A stretch of DNA of 64,000 bases from Pseudoxanthomonas sp. Root630 (lineage in GTDB: Bacteria > Pseudomonadota > Gammaproteobacteria > Xanthomonadales > Xanthomonadaceae): positions 235,863 through 299,862 of the forward strand of contig NZ_LMGY01000017.1 in assembly GCF_001427585.1 (NCBI RefSeq), in the 5' to 3' direction. Position numbers and translations under genes: made by a program. Under the pieces are notes generated by a model. It saw only the letters and a program-made list of their open reading frames with translations. It was not told the DNA's origin and searched no databases. Shown piece by piece: positions 9,261 through 16,626 of this stretch; position 1 is the first letter of the stretch, and each line of letters begins with the position of its first letter.

Positions 9261-10346
9261 TCAGTCCCCCAGCGTCTGCGAGGTTTCGAACGGCAGGCGC
9301 AACGAAACCTCCAGGCCACGTTCGCGATTGCGCACCGAGAAGCCGCCGGTATCGCCGTACAGCACGTGCAGGCGCTCGCGCGTGTTGCGCAGGCCCACGC
9401 CCTTGCCCGGCGGCAGTTCGCTGCCTTCCAGGCTGCTGCAACCCGGGCCGTCATCGATCACGCGCAGCACCAGCTGCCCGCCATCGCGCTCGGCCTCGAT
9501 GCGCAGCAGGCCGCCCGCCACCTGCTTGGCGACGGCGTACTTGATGGCGTTCTCGACCAGCGGCTGCAGCAGCAGGCTGGGCAGCAGGGCGCGCCAACAG
9601 TCCTCGTCGATGTCGGTTTCGATGCGCAGGCGCTCGGCGAAGCGGATCTTCTCGATGTCCAGGTACAGCGTCAGCGCGTCCAGCTCCTGGCGCAGCGTCA
9701 CCCGCTGCATGGGGTCGTTGTCCAGCGAGTGGCGCAGGAACGACGACAGCCCCTGCACCATGCGGTTGGCGGTGGCGTTGTCGCGGTCGAGGATGAGGGT
9801 GGAGATCGCGTTGAGCGTGTTGAACAGGAAGTGCGGGTTGAGCTGGTAGCGCAGCATCTTCAGCTGCGCCTGGTGGGCCATGCTGCGCGCCGCGAGCGCG
9901 CGCTGGGTTTCGCCCTGCAACTGGCGGTAGTACTTGATGCCCATGTAGGCGCCCACCCAGGCCAGCACCACGTAGATATAGCCCAGCGAGTAGGCGATGA
10001 ACTCCAACTGGGTGGAGGGCCGGCAGGTTTCGCAGAAATCGACCAGTGCCTCGCGGGTGACGAAATCGATGACGGCCGAACTGACGAGGATCGCCGGCAC
10101 CATCACGGCCAGCAGCCGGCGCGGCGGCAGGCCCCAGCACGCGCGCAGCAGGTAGCGCAGTCCCAGGGTGACCACGGCGCCGGTGATCGCCGCCGTCAGC
10201 GGCACCACCCAGTACCCCGAAGGCTTGCCGTGCGCGACGGCATACAGGCAGCCCTGCGCGAAATACGCGCCCCAGCCGGCCAGGTGCAGCAGCCAGAAGG
10301 CCTGCTGGCGGGGCATGTCGAGGGTGCGGGATGCAGCGATGGCCAT
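9261..10346 (-). CDS. LytS/YehU-type sensor histidine kinase
   Basis: This 361-residue membrane kinase has four predicted helices in the first ~150 residues, without an extracytoplasmic sensor domain. A His_kinase domain follows with the phospho-acceptor in LNPHFLFNTLNAIS. The C-terminal ATPase domain has N-box PLVENAIKYA and G-box DDGPG plus GVGLRNTRERL. The start at 10346 was preferred over an in-frame ATG 45 nt upstream because it directly precedes MPRQQAFWLLHLAGW, the usual N-terminal helix of the family. It is the upstream partner of the LytTR regulator. Confidence 0.9.
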   Translation of the reverse strand: MAIAASRTLDMPRQQAFWLLHLAGWGAYFAQGCLYAVAHGKPSGYWVVPLTAAITGAVVTLGLRYLLRACWGLPPRRLLAVMVPAILVSSAVIDFVTREALVDFCETCRPSTQLEFIAYSLGYIYVVLAWVGAYMGIKYYRQLQGETQRALAARSMAHQAQLKMLRYQLNPHFLFNTLNAISTLILDRDNATANRMVQGLSSFLRHSLDNDPMQRVTLRQELDALTLYLDIEKIRFAERLRIETDIDEDCWRALLPSLLLQPLVENAIKYAVAKQVAGGLLRIEAERDGGQLVLRVIDDGPGCSSLEGSELPPGKGVGLRNTRERLHVLYGDTGGFSVRNRERGLEVSLRLPFETSQTLGD

Positions 10347-10457
10347 GGCGGTGGACGGGTACGGACGCAGGTGCCGCCATGCTAAGGCCATGCGCCCCGC
10401 GGTGCGCCACGGCTCATCGGCCCCCGTGCACGCTTGGGCGCACGCGGACGCGCGAGG

Positions 10458-11102
10458 TCAGCGCAGCGGGCCGGGCGGCTCGCCGTCGCCGCCCGATTGG
10501 AGCGCCACCGGCAGATGCCAGCCGAAGGTGATGGCGGCCATGCGCAGGCCGAAGCAGACCGCTGCGCCGAACAGCGCGCAGGGCAGGGGCGGCAGCACCA
10601 GCCAGTAGCCCAGGGCGACGATCGAGGCGCCGGCGAGCGCGGCCACGGCATACAGTTCGGCGCGCAGCACCAGCGGCACCTGGGCCAGCAGCAGGTCGCG
10701 GGCGATACCGCCGCCGATCCCGGTCAGCATGCCCATCGCCGCCGCCATCGGCGGGGCGATGCCGTATTCCAGCGCTTTCTGCGTGCCGGCGACGGCGAAC
10801 AGCGCCAGGCCCATCGCATCGAAGAGCCGCACCGGATGGTGCAGCTTCTCGATCAGCGAGGCGCGGAAGAACGTCACCACGCCGGCCGCCAGCGAGGTGA
10901 CCGGATAGCGCCAGTCGCTGAGCGCCGCCGGCGGCGTGGCGCCGATCAGCAGGTCGCGGGTGATGCCGCCGGCGGTCGCGGCGATGAACGACAGCACCAG
11001 CACGCCGAAGATGTCCAGGCGGCGGCGCACGCCCAGCATGGCGCCGCTGAGCGCGAACACGAACGTACCGACCAGGTCGAGGATGAGCACCAGGGTATCC
11101 AT
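10458..11102 (-). CDS. TRIC-like (UPF0126/YadS family) membrane protein
   Basis: A 214-residue protein made of two homologous three-helix repeats plus a final helix, with the paired glycine motifs AATAGGITRDLL (about residues 47-58) and GIGGGIARDLL (about 134-144). These mark the bacterial trimeric intracellular cation channel/UPF0126 family. Structures of prokaryotic homologues support a cation-channel fold, but the physiological role in bacteria is unsettled. The start at 11102 is the ATG immediately before the first helix. It stands alone on its strand between the two-component system and the sigma-factor locus. Confidence 0.85.
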   Translation of the reverse strand: MDTLVLILDLVGTFVFALSGAMLGVRRRLDIFGVLVLSFIAATAGGITRDLLIGATPPAALSDWRYPVTSLAAGVVTFFRASLIEKLHHPVRLFDAMGLALFAVAGTQKALEYGIAPPMAAAMGMLTGIGGGIARDLLLAQVPLVLRAELYAVAALAGASIVALGYWLVLPPLPCALFGAAVCFGLRMAAITFGWHLPVALQSGGDGEPPGPLR

Positions 11103-11147
11103 CCGCGTATTGTGCCGCCCGCGCACGGGGTCGGCGAGCGGCGGAGA

Positions 11148-11594
11148 TCAGGCCAGGATCGGCTGCATCCCCACGCCCAGGCGGTTCCAGGCGTTGATCG
11201 TGGCCACCGCCATGGTCAGCTCGGCGATGCCCTGTTCGTCGAAATGCGTCTTCAGCGCCTCGTAGGTGCTGTCGGCCGGTGCGCCGGAGGGCAAGGTGGT
11301 CAGCTGCTCCGCCCAGGCCAGCGCGGCGCCTTCGCGGGCATCGAAGAAGCGGCTGTCTCGCCAGCCTGCCAGCGTGTGCAGCTTTCGCGACTCCACCCCG
11401 GCCTTGACCAGTGCGCTGCTGTGCATGTCCATGCAGTAGGCGCAGCCGTTGATCTGCGAGACGCGCAGGAAGATGAGTTCAAGGAACTCCTTCCCCAGCA
11501 CGCCGTTGTGGACGGCCGTGCTGGTGGCGTAGAGACCGCGGAAGGCCTCGGGAACGTACTTCGGATAGTCGACGCGATGGAATTTCATGGTCAT
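11148..11594 (-). CDS. Carboxymuconolactone decarboxylase/AhpD-like protein, ECF41 partner
   Basis: This 148-residue all-helical protein contains the redox-type motif CAYCMDMHS (about residues 51-59), with the Cys-X2-Cys and downstream His of AhpD-like members. Such proteins act as peroxidase partners or as decarboxylases; which applies is not evident. The upstream gene on the same strand is an ECF41 sigma factor. ECF41 sigma factors are known for being next to COE genes (carboxymuconolactone decarboxylase, oxidoreductase or epimerase), which are their main targets. A promoter of the ECF41 type lies just upstream (11639-11665), inside the end of the sigma gene. Confidence 0.9.
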   Translation of the reverse strand: MTMKFHRVDYPKYVPEAFRGLYATSTAVHNGVLGKEFLELIFLRVSQINGCAYCMDMHSSALVKAGVESRKLHTLAGWRDSRFFDAREGAALAWAEQLTTLPSGAPADSTYEALKTHFDEQGIAELTMAVATINAWNRLGVGMQPILA

Positions 11595-11631
11595 GGCAGT
11601 GCCTCAATGGTGGCCGTCATGGCCACCTTCA

Positions 11632-12519
11632 CTACCAGGACGCGCCACCGTCCTGCGCCGTGACAGCCGTGCCCAGCTTGTCCGGATTGGCGACGGTGAA
11701 CAGTTCGCTGATGCGTTCGCCATCGCTCATCGCCACCATCACCGCGACCAGCACGCCGTCGCGGTAGCGCAGGATCGCAGGCTCGCCGTTCACCGTGCCC
11801 ATGCGCCAGGCGATCGTCGGGTCCTGCCGGCGGTAGGCGGCCCAGAACAGCCGTGCGATCCGCATCGCGCCCTGTAGCGGCCGGATGACCGCCTGCGCCT
11901 TGCCGCCGCCATCGGAGACCAACTGCGCGTCCTCGCGCAGCAGGGCGGTGATCGCAGGCTGGTCGCCGCGACGCGCGGCGTCCATGAAGCGCTCCAGCAG
12001 GCGTCGGTGGTTCTCGGGCGGCACGTCGAAGCGCGGACGCCCTGCCTGCACGCGTTCGCGCGCACGATGGACCATCTGCCGGCAATTGGCCTCGCTCTGG
12101 CCGAGCAGGGGCGCGATCTGCGCGTAGTCGTAGTCGAAGGCCTCCTTCAGCAGGAAGGCGGCGCGCTCCTCCGGACCCAGCCGTTCCAGCACGGCCAGGA
12201 AGGCCAGTGAGACCTGTTCCGAGACTTCGGCGGTGCGCTCCGGGCCGGGGGCCTCGTCGATGTCCGAGGGCGCGGGCAGCCAGGGGCCGGTGTAGTGCTC
12301 GCGCTGCACGCGCGCCGCGCGCAGGCGGTCGATGCCCAGGCGGGTGGCGGCGGTGACCAGCCAGGCCTCGGGGTCGCGGATGCCGGTCTTGTCGGTCTGC
12401 TGCCAGCGCAGCCAGGTGTCCTGGACGACATCCTCGGCGTCGCTGCGGCTGCCCAGCAGGCGGTAGGAGAGCCCGAAAAGACGGGAGCGGTGGGTTTCGA
12501 AGGTGTTTTCGGCGTTCAT
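11632..12519 (-). CDS. ECF41-type RNA polymerase sigma factor with C-terminal SnoaL-like domain
   Basis: This 295-residue ECF sigma factor has region 2 with ETHRSRLFGLSYRLLGSRSD and AEDVVQDTWLRW (about residues 5-40), region 4 with LGPEERAAFLLKEAFDYDY (about 115-135), and a C-terminal ~110-residue SnoaL/NTF2-like extension (from about 180). This three-part plan is the hallmark of ECF41, where the extension replaces a separate anti-sigma factor and tunes activity. No anti-sigma gene is nearby, as expected. The ATG at 12519 gives the usual N-terminus. The same promoter signature stands before this gene and before its neighbour, so it probably activates itself. Confidence 0.92.
   Translation of the reverse strand: MNAENTFETHRSRLFGLSYRLLGSRSDAEDVVQDTWLRWQQTDKTGIRDPEAWLVTAATRLGIDRLRAARVQREHYTGPWLPAPSDIDEAPGPERTAEVSEQVSLAFLAVLERLGPEERAAFLLKEAFDYDYAQIAPLLGQSEANCRQMVHRARERVQAGRPRFDVPPENHRRLLERFMDAARRGDQPAITALLREDAQLVSDGGGKAQAVIRPLQGAMRIARLFWAAYRRQDPTIAWRMGTVNGEPAILRYRDGVLVAVMVAMSDGERISELFTVANPDKLGTAVTAQDGGASW
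11639..11665 (-). promoter_or_regulatory. ECF41-type promoter for the AhpD-like gene
   Basis: On the minus strand TGTCACG (11659-11665) is followed after exactly 16 nt by CGTC (11639-11642). The published ECF41 motif is TGTCACA-N16-CGTC. Transcription would begin near 11631, about 37 nt before the ATG at 11594. The site overlaps the last codons of the sigma gene. Confidence 0.8.
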
Positions 12520-12528
12520 GCGACCAAA

Positions 12529-12555
12529 GACGGGGCAGGGCGACGTGGCGTGACA
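12529..12555 (-). promoter_or_regulatory. ECF41-type autoregulatory promoter for the sigma gene
   Basis: TGTCACG (12549-12555, minus strand), 16-nt spacer, CGTC (12529-12532): identical in both elements and spacing to the site before the AhpD-like gene. The transcript would start at about 12521-12523, only a few bases before the ATG at 12519, so the message may be leaderless. The site lies in the 114-bp divergent region shared with fumarase. Confidence 0.78.
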
Positions 12556-12633
12556 GCCGGGCACGGAGCCACTTTGGCCTAAAATGGACGCTTCCGCCCG
12601 CTACCCCACCGGCAGCCCCCGGCTTTACGTCCC

Positions 12634-14151
12634 ATGACCTCGATCAAGCAAGAAGACCTCATCCAGTCCATCGCCGACGGCCTGCAGTACATCAGCTACT
12701 ACCACCCGGTCGACTACATCAAGAGCCTCGCGTCGGCCTATGGCCGCGAAGAATCGCCGGCCGCGAAGGACGCCATCGCGCAGATCCTGATCAATTCGCG
12801 CATGTGCGCCGAGGGCCATCGCCCGATCTGCCAGGACACCGGCATCGTCACCGTGTTCCTCGAGATCGGCATGGACGTGCGCTGGGACGACGCCACGATG
12901 GGCGTGGAGGACATGGTCCACGAAGGCGTGCGCCGCGCCTACAACCACCCCGACAACAAGCTGCGCGCCAGCGTGCTGGCCGACCCGGCCGGCAAGCGCA
13001 CCAACACGAAGGACAACACGCCGGGCGTGGTTAACGTCAAGGTCGTGCCGGGCAACACCGTCGACGTGATCGTCGCCGCGAAGGGCGGCGGATCGGAAGC
13101 GAAGTCGAAGTTCGCGATGCTCAACCCGTCCGACTCTATCGTCGACTGGGTGCTGAAGACCGTGCCGACGATGGGCGCCGGCTGGTGCCCGCCGGGCATG
13201 CTCGGCATCGGCATCGGCGGTACCGCCGAGAAGGCGATGCTGCTGGCGAAGGAATCGCTGATGGAGCCCATCGACATCACCGACCTGCAGGCCCGCGGCG
13301 CGAACAACCGTGCCGAGGAACTGCGCCTGGAGCTGTACGAGAAGGTCAATGCGCTGGGCATCGGCGCGCAGGGCCTGGGTGGCCTGACCACCGTGCTCGA
13401 CATCAAGGTCAAGGATTACCCGACCCACGCGGCGAACCTGCCGGTGGCGATGATCCCGAACTGCGCCGCCACGCGCCACGCGCACTTCACCCTCGACGGC
13501 AGCGGCCCGGTGATGCTGGACCCGCCGTCGCTGGAAGACTGGCCGGAGCTGACCTACGACGCATCGAAGGGCCGTCGCGTCGATCTCGACACGCTGACCC
13601 GCGAGGATGTCGCCAACTGGAAGCCGGGCGAAGTCCTGCTGCTCAACGGCAAACTGCTGACCGGACGCGATGCCGCGCACAAGCGGATGGTCGACATGCT
13701 CAACAAGGGCGAGGCGCTGCCGGTCGATCTGACGGGCCGCTTCATCTACTACGTGGGCCCGGTCGATCCCGTGCGCGATGAAGTCGTCGGCCCGGCCGGC
13801 CCGACCACCGCCACCCGCATGGACAAATTCACCGAACAGGTGCTCGCGCAGACCGGCCTGCTGGGCATGGTCGGCAAGGCCGAGCGCGGCCCGGCGGCGA
13901 TCGAGGCCATCAAGAAGCACCAGTCGGCCTACCTGATGGCGGTCGGCGGCGCGGCGTACCTCGTCTCGAAGGCGATCAAGGCGGCGAAGGTCGTCGGTTT
14001 CGCCGACCTGGGCATGGAAGCGATCTACGAGTTCACCGTGCAGGACATGCCGGTGACGGTCGCCGTCGATTCGCAGGGCACCTCGGTGCACCAGACCGGC
14101 CCGAAGGAATGGCAGGCGCGGATCGGGAAGATTCCGGTGGTGGTGGCCTGA
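12634..14151 (+). CDS. fumA: Class I fumarate hydratase (4Fe-4S)
   Basis: The 505-residue enzyme interconverts fumarate and L-malate in the TCA cycle. It has the class I layout: an N-terminal Fe-S domain with Cys66 in RPICQDTG, a second Cys in PNCAATRHAHF (about residue 283), and a C-terminal swivelling domain ending in DSQGTSVHQTGPKEW. The start at 12634 is the first ATG after the divergent sigma-factor promoter. A TAAAAT hexamer at 12580-12585 is a plausible -10 element. Being an exposed-cluster enzyme it is oxidant-sensitive; no class II fumC lies in the window. Confidence 0.94.
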   Translation: MTSIKQEDLIQSIADGLQYISYYHPVDYIKSLASAYGREESPAAKDAIAQILINSRMCAEGHRPICQDTGIVTVFLEIGMDVRWDDATMGVEDMVHEGVRRAYNHPDNKLRASVLADPAGKRTNTKDNTPGVVNVKVVPGNTVDVIVAAKGGGSEAKSKFAMLNPSDSIVDWVLKTVPTMGAGWCPPGMLGIGIGGTAEKAMLLAKESLMEPIDITDLQARGANNRAEELRLELYEKVNALGIGAQGLGGLTTVLDIKVKDYPTHAANLPVAMIPNCAATRHAHFTLDGSGPVMLDPPSLEDWPELTYDASKGRRVDLDTLTREDVANWKPGEVLLLNGKLLTGRDAAHKRMVDMLNKGEALPVDLTGRFIYYVGPVDPVRDEVVGPAGPTTATRMDKFTEQVLAQTGLLGMVGKAERGPAAIEAIKKHQSAYLMAVGGAAYLVSKAIKAAKVVGFADLGMEAIYEFTVQDMPVTVAVDSQGTSVHQTGPKEWQARIGKIPVVVA

Positions 14152-14159
14152 GGCTATTC

Positions 14160-14277
14160 CCTTCTCCCTTCGGGAGAAGGTGCCGAAGGCGGATGAGGGG
14201 CGAACGAAGCCGGAGTGCTTGAGTCATCCTGACCTTCGGTGCCCCTCACCCCAACCCCTCTCCCGCAGGGAGAGGGG
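14160..14277. repeat. Intergenic palindrome pair after fumarase
   Basis: Two hairpins sit in the gap between fumarase and the GST gene: CCTTCTCCCTTCGGGAGAAGG (14160-14180 region) and CCCCTCTCCCgcaGGGAGAGGGG (14255-14277). Between them are the oppositely oriented GATGAGGGGCGA and CCCCTCACC elements, making one larger inverted structure. Dispersed repeats of this form are common in Xanthomonas and Stenotrophomonas genomes. The first hairpin may also end the fumarase transcript, although no T-run follows. Confidence 0.65.
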
Positions 14278-14299
14278 CTCAAACTTCATAGGTCCATGC

Positions 14300-14935
14300 A
14301 TGTCGACGACGCTCTACTACTCCCGCAGCACCGCCAGCCTGGTCGTCCACTGGCTGTTGATCGAACTCGGCATCCCGCATGAGCTGCGCGAGCTGGACTT
14401 CGACAAGCGCGACCAGAAGTCCGACGAGTACCTGAAGTTGAATCCCGCCGGCGTGGTGCCCACGCTGGTGATGGACGGTCAGGTGATCACCGAGACCGCC
14501 GCGATCCTGATGCACCTCGCCGATACGCATCCGCGCGCCGAGCTGGCGCCTGCCGTGGCGAGCGCACAGCGTGCGCAGTACTACCGGTGGATGCTGTTCT
14601 GCGCCAACACGCTGATGCCGGCGTATCGCGCGTGGTTCTATTCGGACGAGATCGCCGGCGAGGCCAACATCGAGGCCACGCAGCAGCACGCCCGGGCGAA
14701 ATTGGAGAAGGCGTGGGGACAGGTCGCCGGGCATCTGGAGGCGCATGGCCCCTACCTGTTGGGCACGCAGCGCACCGCGGCCGACTTCCTGCTGACGATG
14801 CTGATGCGCTGGTCGCGCAACATGCCGAAGCCCACCGACACCTGGCCGGTGCTGGAGGCCTACGCCCAACGCATGAAGGCGCTGCCGAGCTTCAAGGACG
14901 TCTATGCTCGTGAGGGGTTGACGGACTGGACGTAG
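14300..14935 (+). CDS. Glutathione S-transferase family protein
   Basis: This 211-residue protein has an N-terminal thioredoxin-fold GST domain (MSTTLYYSRSTASLVVHWLL; cis-Pro motif GVVPTLV; Glu-Thr of ITETAAILMHL near residue 67) and an all-helical C-terminal domain with the N-capping type motif TAADFLLTMLMRWS. The ATG at 14300 was chosen because it begins the first beta strand. In-frame codons further upstream come from the intergenic repeat. It probably conjugates or reduces electrophiles with glutathione; substrate unknown. Confidence 0.88.
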   Translation: MSTTLYYSRSTASLVVHWLLIELGIPHELRELDFDKRDQKSDEYLKLNPAGVVPTLVMDGQVITETAAILMHLADTHPRAELAPAVASAQRAQYYRWMLFCANTLMPAYRAWFYSDEIAGEANIEATQQHARAKLEKAWGQVAGHLEAHGPYLLGTQRTAADFLLTMLMRWSRNMPKPTDTWPVLEAYAQRMKALPSFKDVYAREGLTDWT

Positions 14936-14948
14936 TGGACAGGCGTCT

Positions 14949-15032
14949 TGTGGGAGCGACGTAAGTCGCGAGCTTTTTCTCCGGCTCGCATCGCTTGGGT
15001 CATGCAGTTTCGCGACTCACGTCGCTCCCACA
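14949..15032. repeat. REP-like palindrome, second copy
   Basis: The arms at 14949-14971 and 15010-15032 are 23 bp and differ from perfect complementarity at one position. They match the arms of the 8308-8374 copy except at one or two bases. The loop is 38 bp and unrelated. The element lies between two convergent genes (GST and desaturase) and may act as a bidirectional end. Confidence 0.78.
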
Positions 15033-15049
15033 CCGATTGCCTTGGCAAC

Positions 15050-16159
15050 TCAGTCCACATACTCGTCGAACTTCCGCCCGCCCTGGAACGGCATCAGGTG
15101 CTGGCGCAGGATGCCGCGCGGCACCGTTTCCAGCTTCATCACCCCATACTCTTCCGGCCACGCTTCCTGCCTGGGCGGCAATTTGAACGTGCCCATCAAC
15201 ATGTCCACCAGCGGCAGGTGGATGGCGTAGTTCACGTCCAGGTAGTCCTTGTGCCGGGCGTGATGCCAGTGGTGATAGCGCGGCAGCACCAGCAGGTACT
15301 CCAGCCAGCCGAAGCGGATGCCCAGGTTGGCGTGCGCCAGCACGGCCTGCAGGCCGACCAGGATCACGTAGGCATTCACCGCCGGCGTCGAGAAGCCGAG
15401 GATCAGCAGCGGCAGCAGCACCGCGCTGCGGGTCAGCACGATCTCGACGATGTGGATGCGCGAGCCGGCCAGCCAATCCATCTCGCGGCTGGAATGGTGG
15501 ACGGCGTGGAAGCGCCAGAGCCACGGAATGTTGTGGTACGCGCGGTGCAGCAGCGCCTGCGCGAGGTCGGCGACGAATACGGCGATCAGGAACTGCGCCC
15601 AGACCGGCAGCGACTGGATGGCGTCCTTCAAGGCGGGGAACGCGGCCAGGCCGGCGATGGTCGAGGTGGAGGCCGTCACCAGGATCAGGATGAACTGGAC
15701 CAGCATGTGGCTCATGAAGAAGTACGTCACGTCGGTGCGCCAGCCGGGGCGCAACGGCGAGATCCGGCGCTTGCCGAGGTAATGCTCCAGCGGCACGAAC
15801 ACCAGCGCCGAGAAGAACAGCGAGATCACGAACCAGTCCAGGCCCAGCGAATACGGCGTCTTGCCGATGGCATCGAACTGCACGTTGGTGCCGCCCAGCA
15901 ACACCGCCAGCGTGGCGCCGCCCACGCCGACCAGCGCAATGCGCTTGTTGCGGTCGCGCAGGATGGCCACCGTGCCCAGCATGAACGCCGCGACCAATCC
16001 GACCAGCAGCAGGTGGCGGGCGAACTGTTCGTTGTAGGCCGCGCGGAACTCCTTGCTGGTCAGCAGTTCCGGGTAGTGGAAACACAGCACCGCCATCAGG
16101 CTGAGCAGGCCCAGCAGGGCGGAGGCATAGGCGAAGAACGAACGGCGCGGGCGCGACAT
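15050..16159 (-). CDS. Sterol desaturase/fatty acid hydroxylase family membrane protein
   Basis: This 369-residue protein has about eight hydrophobic helices. It carries the three histidine clusters of the non-haem di-iron hydroxylase superfamily: HRAYH (about residue 206), HAVHH (about 220) and HHWHHARH (about 298). It should hydroxylate or desaturate a lipid substrate in the inner membrane; which lipid is not evident, and bacterial members act on sterols, carotenoids or alkyl lipids. The first ~150 residues extend beyond the core domain and are helical. Upstream on the same strand is arsC, separated by 47 bp. Confidence 0.86.
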   Translation of the reverse strand: MSRPRRSFFAYASALLGLLSLMAVLCFHYPELLTSKEFRAAYNEQFARHLLLVGLVAAFMLGTVAILRDRNKRIALVGVGGATLAVLLGGTNVQFDAIGKTPYSLGLDWFVISLFFSALVFVPLEHYLGKRRISPLRPGWRTDVTYFFMSHMLVQFILILVTASTSTIAGLAAFPALKDAIQSLPVWAQFLIAVFVADLAQALLHRAYHNIPWLWRFHAVHHSSREMDWLAGSRIHIVEIVLTRSAVLLPLLILGFSTPAVNAYVILVGLQAVLAHANLGIRFGWLEYLLVLPRYHHWHHARHKDYLDVNYAIHLPLVDMLMGTFKLPPRQEAWPEEYGVMKLETVPRGILRQHLMPFQGGRKFDEYVD

Positions 16160-16206
16160 GGCTGGCTTCCTTGGCAGGCGAAACAGGTCCTGCGCCCGAT
16201 CTTACG

Positions 16207-16626
16207 TCAGGCGATGCGGTTTCCGGCCGCGTCCACGACCGGCTCGCCGTCTTCCTTGGTGAAGGCGCCACGCTGCCGTTGCGGGAGGATGTCGAGCACC
16301 TGTTCCGATGGGCGACAGAGCTTCGTGCCCAGGGCAGTGACCACGATCGGGCGGTTGATCAGCACCGGATGCGCCAGCATGGCGTCGATGAGCGCCGCAT
16401 CATCGGCCCCGGCCAGGCCGAGTTCCGCATGGAGCGCCTCTTTGGTGCGCACGACCTCGCGCACTTGCACGCCCATGGCCGCGATCAGCGACAACAGCGT
16501 GGCGCGGTCGGGCGGCGTCTGCAGGTACTCGACGACCTGCGGCTCGATACCGGCATTGCAGATCAGCCCCAGCGTATTGCGCGAGGTCCCGCAAGCGGGG
16601 TTGTGGTAGATCGTCACGTCGTCCAT
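16207..16626 (-). CDS. arsC: Arsenate reductase (glutaredoxin-dependent ArsC family)
   Basis: The 139-residue protein opens with VTIYHNPACGTSRNTL, placing the catalytic Cys at about residue 12 as in plasmid-type ArsC. It then has the conserved EYLQTPP and the arsenate-site Arg in a LINRPIVVT motif near residue 95. It would reduce arsenate to arsenite with glutaredoxin and glutathione. No arsR or arsB is nearby, so it may instead be a general YfgD/ArsC paralogue. Its ATG overlaps the pldA stop by one base (TGATG), showing translational coupling. Confidence 0.88.
   Translation of the reverse strand: MDDVTIYHNPACGTSRNTLGLICNAGIEPQVVEYLQTPPDRATLLSLIAAMGVQVREVVRTKEALHAELGLAGADDAALIDAMLAHPVLINRPIVVTALGTKLCRPSEQVLDILPQRQRGAFTKEDGEPVVDAAGNRIA

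Noticed and set aside
12551-12585. Sigma-70 promoter for fumarase using TGACAG and TAAAAT
   Set aside because: The spacer would be 23 nt, too long. TAAAAT is kept only as a possible -10 in the fumarase entry.
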